Assembly: GCF_050633425.1 (NCBI RefSeq)
Contig: NZ_JBOEGM010000002.1
Coordinates: forward strand, 211,107 to 275,106
Length of the DNA: 64,000 bases
DNA from: Pelagimonas sp050633425
GTDB lineage: Bacteria > Pseudomonadota > Alphaproteobacteria > Rhodobacterales > Rhodobacteraceae
Direction: 5' to 3'
Notes under the pieces: model-generated
Told to the model about the DNA's origin: nothing
What the model saw: only the letters and a program-made list of their open reading frames with translations
Database searches by the model: none
Part shown: positions 25,824 through 34,028 of the stretch, in pieces
Position numbering within the stretch: position 1 is the first letter of the stretch
Layout of the letters: every line of letters starts with the position of its first letter
Program-made: the position numbers and the translations under genes

Positions 25824-25852
25824 AAGCCCGGGCCGGTTGGCCTGGGCTTTTT
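25824..25852 (+). terminator. Rho-independent terminator after the LysR gene
   Basis: An 11-pair stem (AAGCCCGGGCC with GGCCTGGGCTT, one G-T pair) closes on a GGTT tetraloop and ends in a run of five T residues. Confidence 0.9.
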
Positions 25853-25882
25853 GCTTCTTGATGGTGAGGGTGGGGCTGTTCG

Positions 25883-25930
25883 CCCTTCTCAGTGCGGGGA
25901 TTTTTCGGAGAAAAATCGATCTGAAAAGGG
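25883..25930. repeat. Nested AT-rich palindromic element, copy 1
   Basis: The inner hairpin GATTTTTC-GGA-GAAAAATC (25899-25917) is enclosed by an outer inverted repeat, CCCTTCTCAG (25883-25892) with CTGAAAAGGG (25921-25930), one mismatch. It lies between the LysR terminator and the end of the OmpA-like gene. Similar elements occur at 30895-31011 and 38467-38506. Confidence 0.6.
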
Positions 25931-25959
25931 GATGACTGGGGCCAGTCGGCGTTTTGGGT

Positions 25960-26904
25960 TTATTCCGTCGAAATGAGAACGGCTTCGATTCGACGATTTG
26001 CTTTGCGCCCTTCCGGGGTGAGGTTGCTGGCCACGGGCGACAGATAACCAACACCATCAGCCCCGATTTGTTCAGCTGGGATATTGTGACGGTCACGCAG
26101 GTAGGTCACTGCGGCAGAGGCGCGTTTACGCGACAAGGCCTGGTTTCCTTCCAATGAGCCAACCGCATCTGTGTGACCAACAAAGAGAATACGGCGACTG
26201 GGATTGGATGTGAGATAGTCCGCTATGGCATCCAGCGACTCGGCTGAGCCATCCCCCAGTGACGATGAGCCGGTTTGAAAGACCAGATCGCTTAGAATTG
26301 CGTGTCCGGTTTGTTCCAGTTGGCTGGCGAAGTCGCTGTTTGTGACCACGGCTGCTGCAACGGGTTTGGCCGTCGCTCGGACCGATCCAATCGTATCGCC
26401 CGCGCGAATGATTTGCACGTAACCCGCGCGTTGATCTTTGCTTGCCAACAATGAGATCGCTTGGCCTTTGGGGCCGGTGGCCGCGATAAAGTGGTAGTCT
26501 GTCAGGCTGACATACATATCCGGCCCAGGCAGCACAAAGGTCTGAAACCGGAAGTCAAATCCGCCGCAAGCCGCTGAAATGCAATCAAATTCAATGTCAA
26601 ACCCACCCTCACGCAGCTGGTCGCGCAAAGGTGTCAGCAACTGCAATGATGTCAGGCCGGTGGCGTCGATACGCCAGGATTGCACGTTCACCGCGCCTTC
26701 GATGCGGCGACTGGGCAGGCCGCCCTCTTCGGTCCAAGGGCCGATAGGCAGGGCATAGGCCCCTTTGCTCTGCGCCACCTCGCGGGTCATTTTAGCCCCT
26801 TTGGGAAGGGCCAAATCCTGAGCCAAAACCGGGCTGCCGCCACACGCGAGAGCCCATAGCGCCAGCAGCGATGCCTTAGCGGTTTTGTGCGTGATAGTCG
26901 TCAT
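25960..26904 (-). CDS. OmpA family protein
   Basis: A 314-residue exported protein with a signal peptide (residues 1-29, ending VLAQD). An unassigned ~150-residue domain with a pair of cysteines (DCISAACGG) follows. The C-terminal OmpA peptidoglycan-binding domain (residues 210-310) has the pattern LVFQTGSSSLG, FVGHTDAVGS and NRRIEAVL. It would anchor an outer-membrane or periplasmic module to the cell wall. The ATG at 26904 lies inside the upstream AhpD-like gene by 29 bases, so the two are co-transcribed. Confidence 0.88.
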   Translation of the reverse strand: MTTITHKTAKASLLALWALACGGSPVLAQDLALPKGAKMTREVAQSKGAYALPIGPWTEEGGLPSRRIEGAVNVQSWRIDATGLTSLQLLTPLRDQLREGGFDIEFDCISAACGGFDFRFQTFVLPGPDMYVSLTDYHFIAATGPKGQAISLLASKDQRAGYVQIIRAGDTIGSVRATAKPVAAAVVTNSDFASQLEQTGHAILSDLVFQTGSSSLGDGSAESLDAIADYLTSNPSRRILFVGHTDAVGSLEGNQALSRKRASAAVTYLRDRHNIPAEQIGADGVGYLSPVASNLTPEGRKANRRIEAVLISTE

Positions 26905-27493
26905 TGGGGCGCATATCGGTGGCACTGGCAACACGGTTGGTCATATTGAAAAAGCCGGTGACATTGGCAATGTCCCAGATGTCACGGTCGCTAAAGCCAG
27001 CATCGCGCAGGGCCTGACGATCGGATTCGATGATTTCGGCGCTGGCTTTTGTCATTTTTTCGGCGAAACCCAGCATTGCGGTTTGGCGGTCAGACAGATC
27101 AGCAACCCGCCAGTTCATCACCATCATTTCACCCAAAATCGGATCACCCGACATGTCGCGCACGGCGGCTCCGTGGGCGGTCAGGCAGTAGAAACACTTG
27201 TTGATCGACGAAACCACCACGGCAATCAATTCACGTTCCAGCTTGCTAAGCCCGCTGTCGGCCAACATCAGGTCGTTATACATCGGGGTGAATGCGTTGA
27301 GTTTTTCAACATCAAATGCATAGGCGCGCAGGACGTTGGGCACCATGCCCAGCTTGTCCTGACAAATGTCGAAATACTTTTGTGTTTCGGCGGGCAAAGG
27401 ATCGGCCATGGGCAGATTGAGTGCGGTGGGCTGGTCTTGGGCCTGGTCTTGGGTCTGGTCCTTGGGCGTGTCTTGGGGCTGCTTTTGTGTCAC
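26876..27493 (-). CDS. AhpD-like (peroxidase-related) carboxymuconolactone decarboxylase family protein
   Basis: A 205-residue helical protein of the AhpD fold whose redox centre is the CxxC with a nearby histidine in SINKCFYCLTAHG. Its partner and substrate are unknown. The N-terminal ~25 residues are almost only D, Q, T and P, encoded by four imperfect 12-base tandem repeats. The start overlaps the stop of the upstream GNAT gene as ATGA, which supports ATG at 27493 and includes the repeat tail; MADPLPAETQKYF at residue 29 is an alternative core start. Confidence 0.88.
   Translation of the reverse strand: MTQKQPQDTPKDQTQDQAQDQPTALNLPMADPLPAETQKYFDICQDKLGMVPNVLRAYAFDVEKLNAFTPMYNDLMLADSGLSKLERELIAVVVSSINKCFYCLTAHGAAVRDMSGDPILGEMMVMNWRVADLSDRQTAMLGFAEKMTKASAEIIESDRQALRDAGFSDRDIWDIANVTGFFNMTNRVASATDMRPNDDYHAQNR
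27431..27478. repeat. Four imperfect 12-bp tandem repeats inside the AhpD-like gene
   Basis: Units based on CTGGTCTTGGGC run head to tail. On the minus strand they encode the DQ-rich N-terminal extension. The array is an exact multiple of three, so gain or loss of a unit keeps the frame. Confidence 0.75.
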
Positions 27494-28254
27494 GAGTCCT
27501 CGCTTTCAGCATCGTCCCGGAGGATGCGATAATGATAATGTCCAACGGTGTTTAAGTCGAGTGAGGCGTAGAGCCCGTTGGCGTGGTCATTGGCCTGAGT
27601 GACCAGCGCGCCAATCCAGTGTGCGCCTTTGCGCTCGGCCCAGAGGGCGGCGCAGCGCATCATCCAGGCCCCAAGCCCTTTGCCGCGATGATCCTTGCGT
27701 ATTTCAAGCGCATGCACCAGCGCGATGCCATCATGAATTGCGCAAAACCCGCTGCCGGCAGGGCGGTCGCTCACCCGGCCAAAAAGCCCAATTTTAGGCG
27801 CGGTGCAGCGGTCCATGATCCGCAAACGGGCGGGGTCAAGCCCGCCTTCGTCCCAGATTTCATGCATCACAGCCAAGGGTTCCCAGACCGAAAAGGCGGT
27901 GACAGGGGGCAAGGCGCGGTCGGTAAGCCGACCAATGGGGGCCAGGCGTATGTTGGTCGGATCGACGTCGTCATAGCCGCGTGTCTCAAGGGCTTGGTCC
28001 AGCGCCTCGTCACCGCCGCGAATCATAAACAGCGGATCTTGACCCATCAAACGCATGGCGCTTTCGGCGGCGCTTAGGTCATCGGGGCGCCATGCGGCCC
28101 GTGTGGTTGCGGCGGAAACGCGTTTGCCGCCCCCACGCCCTTCGCGCAAAAGCCAAGGGCCCGCTTCCACCAGCGCGGCGGCGGGCCATGTGCCGTCTAC
28201 CGCAGCGAAAAGACGCTCAGCGGTGGGCATGTCCAAGTTTGAATGTGTCGTCAC
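27490..28254 (-). CDS. GNAT family N-acetyltransferase
   Basis: A 254-residue protein with a C-terminal acetyl-CoA-binding GNAT domain (IALVHALEIRKDHRGKGLGAWMM, motif A R-x-x-G-x-G/A). An N-terminal half of the type seen in roseobacter two-part GNAT proteins (LFAAVDGTWPAA) precedes it. The acceptor is unknown. The start is uncertain: GTG 28254 is used here, but ATG at 28230 or 28290 is possible. It heads an operon with the AhpD-like and OmpA-like genes, linked by an ATGA overlap. Confidence 0.82.
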   Translation of the reverse strand: MTTHSNLDMPTAERLFAAVDGTWPAAALVEAGPWLLREGRGGGKRVSAATTRAAWRPDDLSAAESAMRLMGQDPLFMIRGGDEALDQALETRGYDDVDPTNIRLAPIGRLTDRALPPVTAFSVWEPLAVMHEIWDEGGLDPARLRIMDRCTAPKIGLFGRVSDRPAGSGFCAIHDGIALVHALEIRKDHRGKGLGAWMMRCAALWAERKGAHWIGALVTQANDHANGLYASLDLNTVGHYHYRILRDDAESEDS

Positions 28255-28346
28255 GCTCCGTTTATGGCCCGACCTCGCGCCGCTGTCCATGCGCGAGACT
28301 GGGCTTTGGCAGTATTGACGCGCAGAGAGCCACGCTCTGCCTAAAT

Positions 28347-29072
28347 TCAGGTGTCTGGGAAGAGCGTCGAAAGCACGGCCATCGCGTGATCGACCTGTGC
28401 GCCATCGGCACCGCGGATCACCACATTGGCTCCGTAAATCCCATCCTTTTGAAAAGGATAAGAGCCGATGGAGAGGTCAGGGTAATCTTGGGCGAGCTTG
28501 CCAAGTGGTTCGGCGATTTCGCCCTCGCCACGAAAAATTCTGAGCGATTGGCTTAGCAGCGGCGCACCGCCGGTCAGATTGGGCAGCAGGCTGGCGACCA
28601 TCGCCTGAAACACCGCAGGAACGCCCGCCATAACATGGACGTTTTCGATGGTGAAACCGGGGGCGATGGAGACCGGATTGTCGATCAGGGTTGCGCCTTC
28701 AGGTATGCGGGCCATACGCAGGCGGGCGGCATTCAGCTCGGTGCCTTGGCGGTCATAATGCGCCTGAAGCAAGGCGCGGGCATCATCCCGCACATCAACA
28801 GTGACGCCAAAGGCCTGCGCCACACAATCGGCGGTGATGTCGTCATGGGTCGGACCGATGCCACCGGAGGTCACCACCTGATCATGGGCGCGGCGCAGAT
28901 CATTGAGCGCCCCGACAATCGCATCGGGGTCATCCGACACAACCCGGACTTCTTTGAGATCAATGCCATGTTTGGTGAACTCACCAGCCAGATAATACAT
29001 ATTGGCATCACGGGTTCGCCCCGACAGGATTTCATCTCCGATGACAAGCATGGCGGCGCTGGGATTGGTCAT
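28347..29072 (-). CDS. Competence/damage-inducible protein A (CinA-like) molybdopterin-binding domain protein
   Basis: A 241-residue single-domain protein of the MoCF_biosynth/CinA N-terminal family. It begins SAAMLVIGDEILSGRTRDAN and carries TSGGIGPTHDDITADCVAQAF, the signature shared by CinA, MoaB and MogA. It lacks the C-terminal nicotinamide-deamidase domain of full CinA. The activity is unclear: this form may be a pyrophosphatase or a molybdopterin-binding protein. AAGGAGA precedes the ATG. It is divergent from sfsA. Confidence 0.88.
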   Translation of the reverse strand: MTNPSAAMLVIGDEILSGRTRDANMYYLAGEFTKHGIDLKEVRVVSDDPDAIVGALNDLRRAHDQVVTSGGIGPTHDDITADCVAQAFGVTVDVRDDARALLQAHYDRQGTELNAARLRMARIPEGATLIDNPVSIAPGFTIENVHVMAGVPAVFQAMVASLLPNLTGGAPLLSQSLRIFRGEGEIAEPLGKLAQDYPDLSIGSYPFQKDGIYGANVVIRGADGAQVDHAMAVLSTLFPDT

Positions 29073-29168
29073 GGGAGGTCTCCTTTGAGTTTCGCGCAGG
29101 ATAGCGGGCCGCGGCGTGGCTGCAAGGGTGGCTTTTCACCGCGCGGCGTGGAGGTTAGGAAAGGCACC

Positions 29169-29879
29169 ATGGAATTTACAGAGCCTTTGATCCCCGCCAC
29201 CTTGCTCCGCCGCTACAAACGGTTTTTGGCCGATTGCCGGCTGGACGACGGGCGCGAGATCACCGCCCATGTGGCCAATCCCGGATCGATGCTGGGGATG
29301 AAGGATCCGGGGTTGCGGGTCTGGCTTGAGCCCAATGATGATCCGAAACGAAAGCTGAAATTTGCGTGGCGGCTGATTGAACAGCAGGACGGGCATTTTA
29401 TCGGTGTGGATACCGGAGTGCCCAACAAGATGCTCAAGGCGGCTCTGATGGCGGGGCAGGTGCCGGGGTTGGACGGCTATGATTTGGTCCGGCCAGAGGT
29501 CAAATATGGTGAGAACAGCCGGATTGATTTCCTGCTCACCGGGTCCGCGCGGCCAGATTGCTATGTCGAGGTGAAATCAGTGACTCTGTCGCGCCAACCG
29601 GCTTTGGCAGAGTTCCCCGATAGCGTCACTGCGCGCGGGGCCAAGCATCTGGCAGAATTGTCAAATATGGCGCAGGCGGGTCATCGCGCGGTGATGCTGT
29701 ATTTGGTTCAACGGACCGATTGCACGGCGTTGACGCTGGCCGCTGATATTGACCCCAAATATGCGGCTGCCTTTGGCGATGCCATGGCGCATGGGGTTGA
29801 GGTTCTCAGTTTTGACTGCAAGCTGTCGCCCGGCGGCGTTGGTCTGGGAACATCGGTGCCGTTTCACGCCCCGGCTTAG
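29169..29879 (+). CDS. sfsA: DNA/RNA nuclease SfsA
   Basis: The 236-residue protein matches SfsA, first described as a sugar fermentation stimulation protein and now seen as a nuclease-like DNA-binding protein. Conserved blocks are RRYKRFLADCRL, AHVANPGSMLG, KYGENSRIDFLL and YVEVKSVTL (a PD-(D/E)xK-like core), with EFPDSVTARGAKHL after it. The ATG at 29169 matches the family N-terminus; the frame is open far upstream but shows no coding character there. Confidence 0.94.
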   Translation: MEFTEPLIPATLLRRYKRFLADCRLDDGREITAHVANPGSMLGMKDPGLRVWLEPNDDPKRKLKFAWRLIEQQDGHFIGVDTGVPNKMLKAALMAGQVPGLDGYDLVRPEVKYGENSRIDFLLTGSARPDCYVEVKSVTLSRQPALAEFPDSVTARGAKHLAELSNMAQAGHRAVMLYLVQRTDCTALTLAADIDPKYAAAFGDAMAHGVEVLSFDCKLSPGGVGLGTSVPFHAPA

Positions 29880-29890
29880 GCCGTGTCTTG

Positions 29891-29915
29891 CCAAGAGGGG
29901 GCGGCCCCCTCCTGG
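29891..29915. terminator. GC-rich hairpin between sfsA and ppaC
   Basis: CCA-AGAGGGGG and CCCCCTCC-TGG form a compact stem between the convergent sfsA and ppaC ends. It can act on both strands; no T-run. Confidence 0.6.
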
Positions 29916-29927
29916 CGTAACGTCACA

Positions 29928-30848
29928 TCAAACTTTGAGGTTTGGAATGATCTGCTTTTTGCGGCTCATAACGCCGGGAAGAACAACGGTGTCGCCGTCT
30001 ACCGTTGCGCCAAAGCTCTTCTCTGCAACAGTTTTGATCACGTCGTTGGGGACCAACAGGGTCGCTTCTTCTTTCAGGATGTCGACAACAAACAGCAAAA
30101 CCTGATCAACGCCGTCTTCGGCCTGAACGGTTGCATAGGTCTCCATGATCGAGGCTTTGCGATCCAGCGGGATGTTTGGCGCAGTGGTTTCGAGAACCGA
30201 GACGCGGAATTTCACACCGTCGACAGCGTATTCCTTGCTGTCCATTCGGATCAGATCGGCGTCGGAGAATGCCGAGACGTCGGATTTCGCAGCAAACATT
30301 TCAGCAGCGTATTCGGTGACGTTGATGCCCAGATCGCTTGCCAGCGCCGCAACAACTTCGCGGTCGCGGTCGGTGGTTGTCGGCGAGCGGAACTCAAGCG
30401 TGTCAGACAAGATGCAGGTCAGCGCCGCGCCTTTGACCCAGTCGGGCATTTTGGCGGTGTCGTCGCCCATCAGGTCATACATGATGGTGGCTGTGCAGGC
30501 CAAAGGACGGATGGTGATGTCGATTGGACCTTTGGTTTCCAGGCCGCCAACCAGCTTGTGGTGGTCGATGATGGCCTGAACGTCGGCACCATTGATATTG
30601 GCGGGCAGTTCGGCGGGGTTGTTGGTGTCAACGATGACACAGGCCTGGGCGTCTTCGACATCGGAAATGATGCGCGGCTTGGGCAGGTCCCAACGCTTCA
30701 GCATCCAGGCGGCTTCGGTGTTTGGCTCACCGAGCAAAACCGCCTCGGCGTCACCGCCTTTGATCTCGTTTAGATACCACGCCCAGATGATTGGGCTGCC
30801 GGTGGAATCGGTGTCGGGGGATTTGTGGCCAAATACCAGCGTTGTCAT
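29928..30848 (-). CDS. ppaC: Manganese-dependent inorganic pyrophosphatase (family II)
   Basis: A 306-residue cytosolic enzyme that hydrolyses pyrophosphate to drive biosynthesis. The DHH phosphoesterase domain has GHKSPDTDST (metal ligands H8, D12, D14), IVDTNNP and IIDHHKL. The C-terminal DHHA2 domain ends near MSRKKQIIP, the substrate-binding SRKKQ motif. Family II is less usual than family I in proteobacteria but is known from the Rhodobacterales. The 263-base leader upstream holds a nested palindromic element. Confidence 0.96.
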   Translation of the reverse strand: MTTLVFGHKSPDTDSTGSPIIWAWYLNEIKGGDAEAVLLGEPNTEAAWMLKRWDLPKPRIISDVEDAQACVIVDTNNPAELPANINGADVQAIIDHHKLVGGLETKGPIDITIRPLACTATIMYDLMGDDTAKMPDWVKGAALTCILSDTLEFRSPTTTDRDREVVAALASDLGINVTEYAAEMFAAKSDVSAFSDADLIRMDSKEYAVDGVKFRVSVLETTAPNIPLDRKASIMETYATVQAEDGVDQVLLFVVDILKEEATLLVPNDVIKTVAEKSFGATVDGDTVVLPGVMSRKKQIIPNLKV

Positions 30849-30894
30849 GATGCATTCCTTGAATAAAGGTCCTGTTTGCGGGCCTTCTAGCGCT

Positions 30895-31011
30895 GCGAAG
30901 ACGACTTGTCACCCCAACGAAGACAGGGTGCGACCTTTGCGGCGGGGGCGAATTTTCGGCGAAAATTCGTGGTCGGTCTGGCGGGTGTTCGTTGGGGCCC
31001 TGTGTCTTCGC
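30895..31011. repeat. Nested palindromic element in the ppaC upstream region, copy 2
   Basis: An outer imperfect inverted repeat (30895-30920 with 30989-31011; CCCCAACGA and TCGTTGGGG pair perfectly) surrounds an exact 10+1+10 palindrome (CGAATTTTCG-G-CGAAAATTCG, 30949-30969). CGAAGACAGGG at 30918-30928 offers a second partner for the right arm. It may be a palindromic mobile remnant or a structured 5' leader of ppaC. Confidence 0.65.
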
Positions 31012-31111
31012 TTCAAAAGAGATCGCGGGGCAGGGCTGTTCGATCACACAACCGTTTCGGAATGCCGCGAAGCCTTCGACACCACGCCCCAATCAAATCC
31101 TGTGCGCAAAA

Positions 31112-32269
31112 CTACCTCGGCATTGGGGTTTTGTGTTTGTTGTAGTCGGACCAATCGGTGATCTCGGGATAATATGTCTGGCGCCAGCGCTTCACGCGCG
31201 GGTTCATCACCCGTTTCCACAGCGGCGGCATCATCGCGCAGACTGACATAAATGGATAGCCATGTGGCAATTGCGGGGCCTCGTCAGCCGAATAGTTTTG
31301 CAGCAATGGAAAGCGGCGATCCGGTTTGTAGTGGTGATCGGAATGGCGCTGTAGGTTGATCATCAGCCAATTGGTGGCTTTATGAGCGGAATTCCAGCTG
31401 TGATGCGGTTTGACATGTTCATATTTGCCGTCGCCCAAATGCTTGCGGGTCAAGCCATAATGTTCACAGTAATTGACCACCTCAAGTTGCCAAATCGCGA
31501 CAAACGCCTGAACAACAAACAGCCCCATGCCCAGCCAACCACCTACAATCAGTGCGCTTATCAGCATCACAAGTTGTAACCCCCAATACCGCCAGAACGG
31601 ATTGGACGTGTCATGCCAAGGCAGTTGCTTGCGCGCCAGCATGTCCCGTTCGGCTTTGAACGACGACACAAGACTTTCGCGCAGAACACGTGGGTAAAAC
31701 CGGTGAAACCCTTCGTTATAGCGGGCTGTGACCGGATCGCGTGGGGTGCCGACATAGCGGTGATGGACCAACAAATGCTCAGAGCGGAAATGCGAATAGA
31801 GCACCATCGCCATCAGCAAATCCCCAAGCAGGCGTTCGAAATTGTTCTTTTGATGCATGAGCTCGTGGCTGTAGACGATGCCGACTGTGCCGCTCATGAC
31901 ACCAACGCCGAACATCACGCCAAAGACTTCCCATCCGCCAAGATGATCGGCGCGCACGGTGTAGGCGATCAGGCCCATCATGGTCAAAAACTGGATCGGC
32001 ACCCAAATTTGAGTGAGCAATTTGTACCAAAAGAGCTGATCATCTGTGGTTTCGAGATCGGCGTTTTCGGTGTTTAGCCCGACCAGAAGGTCGATAGATG
32101 AAAACAAATACCACGTGACCAGCGGCGTCACCACAACCCACCAACCGCCCATCAGCGCTCCGAACCAGACCAAGGGGATCAAGATAAACGACAAAAAGAA
32201 CGGCAAGGCCGAGCTGAATTTTGCGATCTTATCGGCGGGGATCTTTGCGGATGTCGGTGCAGGGGGCAT
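31112..32269 (-). CDS. alkB: Alkane 1-monooxygenase (AlkB-type di-iron hydroxylase)
   Basis: The 385-residue integral membrane protein hydroxylates the terminal carbon of alkanes using a non-haem di-iron centre and electrons from rubredoxin. The four histidine motifs are all present: HELMHQ, EHLLVHHRYVGTPRDP, NYCEHYGLTR and LQRHSDHHYKPDRR. About six membrane segments lie between residues 20 and 250. No rubredoxin, rubredoxin reductase or alkane regulator is adjacent. The gene stands between mutY and ppaC, all on the minus strand. Confidence 0.95.
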   Translation of the reverse strand: MPPAPTSAKIPADKIAKFSSALPFFLSFILIPLVWFGALMGGWWVVVTPLVTWYLFSSIDLLVGLNTENADLETTDDQLFWYKLLTQIWVPIQFLTMMGLIAYTVRADHLGGWEVFGVMFGVGVMSGTVGIVYSHELMHQKNNFERLLGDLLMAMVLYSHFRSEHLLVHHRYVGTPRDPVTARYNEGFHRFYPRVLRESLVSSFKAERDMLARKQLPWHDTSNPFWRYWGLQLVMLISALIVGGWLGMGLFVVQAFVAIWQLEVVNYCEHYGLTRKHLGDGKYEHVKPHHSWNSAHKATNWLMINLQRHSDHHYKPDRRFPLLQNYSADEAPQLPHGYPFMSVCAMMPPLWKRVMNPRVKRWRQTYYPEITDWSDYNKHKTPMPR

Positions 32270-32338
32270 TTTGGGTTCCTGTCATAGCTGGGCGAACACT
32301 GGCCCTATCGCGGCGCTATGGCAAGGCAGAGCGCTGCG

Positions 32339-33385
32339 TCACATAGATTTGGCCAGATCATAGGCTTTGCGCATCACGGTGGGTAGGTTTTCGCGGTCAA
32401 ACTCTTGTGGGACAACAAAATTACCGCGTGTGGCTGAGCGATCCATCGGCACAAGTGCGGTCATCACCCGCAGGCGCAAATGGAAATGCGTGAAGGTGTG
32501 GCGCGCCTCGCCGGCAACCTCTTTCCATTCGGCGCGGATGGGCGGGGCCTCTTGCGGATCATCACCCCAGTCAGACCCTGGCCACCCGAGCATGCCGCCA
32601 AGCAAGCCCTTATCTGGCCGGGTTTCCAGCAACCAAGCGCCATCCACACGCCGGGCCAGATAGGCGATGCCGAGCCGGGTGGGTTTGCGTTTTTTGGGCG
32701 TCTTTTTAGGCAGGTCTGCGGCTGTCCCGGCCTCCCAGGCGGCACAGTTGCTACGCCAAGGGCATAACCCGCAGGCCGGGTTTTTGGGGGTGCAGATCGT
32801 GGCCCCCAAATCCATCACGGCCTGGGCATAGTCACCGGGGCGTTGCGTGGGGGTGAGTTTGGCCGCGTAGCCGTGAAAGATCGGCTTGGCCTGAGGAAGC
32901 GGGGTGTGATCATCAAAGATTCGCGCCATAACCCGCTCAACATTGCCATCCAGCACGGTTTCTGGTGCATCAAAGGCAATCGAAGAGATTGCGGCGGCCG
33001 TATAGGGGCCGATGCCGGGCAGTTTCAAAAGCTCAGCATGATCGTTCGGAAAGACCCCATTATACTCGGTGGCAACAACCCGCGCACATTTGAGCAGGTT
33101 GCGTGCGCGGGCGTAATAGCCAAGCCCGGCCCATGCGGCCATGACGTCAGCGTCTTCGGCCGCAGCGAGATCACCAACTGTTGGCCATCGGGTCGTAAAG
33201 GCTTCGAAAAAGCTTTTGACGGCAACAACCGTGGTTTGTTGCAACATGATTTCTGACATCCAGACCCGATAAGGATCGGGGACAACCCCCGCCATACGGG
33301 CTGCAGGCGACACACGCCATGGCAGGTCGCGGGCATGGCGGTCATACCATGTCAAAAGCTCGTCCGATCTCGGCAAGTCACGCAA
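32339..33385 (-). CDS. mutY: A/G-specific adenine DNA glycosylase
   Basis: MutY removes adenine opposite 8-oxoguanine. The 348-residue protein has the helix-hairpin-helix and catalytic domain (MLQQTTVVAVKSFFE, LPGIGPYTAAAI, with D in VLDGNVERV). The [4Fe-4S] ligands are C-x6-C-x2-C-x5-C (CTPKNPACGLCPWRSNC). A C-terminal NUDIX-like 8-oxoG recognition domain (GGMLGWPGSDW) is present. It is divergent from the DUF721 gene. Confidence 0.96.
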   Translation of the reverse strand: MRDLPRSDELLTWYDRHARDLPWRVSPAARMAGVVPDPYRVWMSEIMLQQTTVVAVKSFFEAFTTRWPTVGDLAAAEDADVMAAWAGLGYYARARNLLKCARVVATEYNGVFPNDHAELLKLPGIGPYTAAAISSIAFDAPETVLDGNVERVMARIFDDHTPLPQAKPIFHGYAAKLTPTQRPGDYAQAVMDLGATICTPKNPACGLCPWRSNCAAWEAGTAADLPKKTPKKRKPTRLGIAYLARRVDGAWLLETRPDKGLLGGMLGWPGSDWGDDPQEAPPIRAEWKEVAGEARHTFTHFHLRLRVMTALVPMDRSATRGNFVVPQEFDRENLPTVMRKAYDLAKSM

Positions 33386-33485
33386 TGGTGAGTTTCCTTT
33401 GATTCATCACACACATTATTTAGAGATGGGGCTGGCACCCATCCTCCAGCGCATTACAATAGCGCCGGTCAAAGGGATTCACACT

Positions 33486-33995
33486 ATGTCGAAGCGCAAG
33501 ACAACCACTTATGGCTTTGCCCGCACGTCGAACTTGCTGCAAAAGCAAGTCCGCGCGGCATCTGAGAGCCGTGGATTTGCGCAAAGTCGGGTGCTAACCC
33601 ATTGGGAAGAAATCGTTGGCACCGATATTGCCGCCATGTCGCGCCCCGTTGATATTAGTTATGGCCGGGGTGGGTTTGGGGCAACATTGTCGGTGCTGAC
33701 CAACGGGGCCAATGCGCCTTTGTTGCAAATGAAGCGGGAAGAGCTGCGCACCAAGATCAACGCGGTGTATGGCTATAACGCGATTGCACGTATTCGGGTG
33801 ACCCAAACCGCGAAAACCGGTTTTGCCGAAGGGCAGGTGGATTTCACCCATCGTAAAAAAGCGGAAAGAATGGCTCCTAGCCCGGAAACGGTGGCCAAGG
33901 CGCAGACCGCGACACATGATGTTGCCGATGATGGCTTGCGCGCGGCGCTTGAACGGCTGGCAACAAACGTCATATCGAAAGGCAACCGGATTTAA
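33486..33995 (+). CDS. DUF721 (DciA-like) family protein
   Basis: A 169-residue basic protein of the DUF721 family. Its core is RGFAQSRVLTHWEEIVG followed by RPVDISYGRGGFGATLSVLTNG, close to DciA, the ancestral replicative helicase loader. Whether it loads the helicase here is an inference. The frame is open to 33399, but MSKRKTTTYGFARTSNLL at 33486 is the family start. A DsbA-like gene follows 33 bases downstream. Confidence 0.85.
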   Translation: MSKRKTTTYGFARTSNLLQKQVRAASESRGFAQSRVLTHWEEIVGTDIAAMSRPVDISYGRGGFGATLSVLTNGANAPLLQMKREELRTKINAVYGYNAIARIRVTQTAKTGFAEGQVDFTHRKKAERMAPSPETVAKAQTATHDVADDGLRAALERLATNVISKGNRI

Positions 33996-34028
33996 GCCCG
34001 GACTGTCACCAGAGAGGAAGAGACAAGA

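Noticed and set aside
29883..30773. 296-residue plus-strand frame over ppaC
   Set aside because: Opposes a well-supported pyrophosphatase gene; valine/glycine-rich antisense translation.
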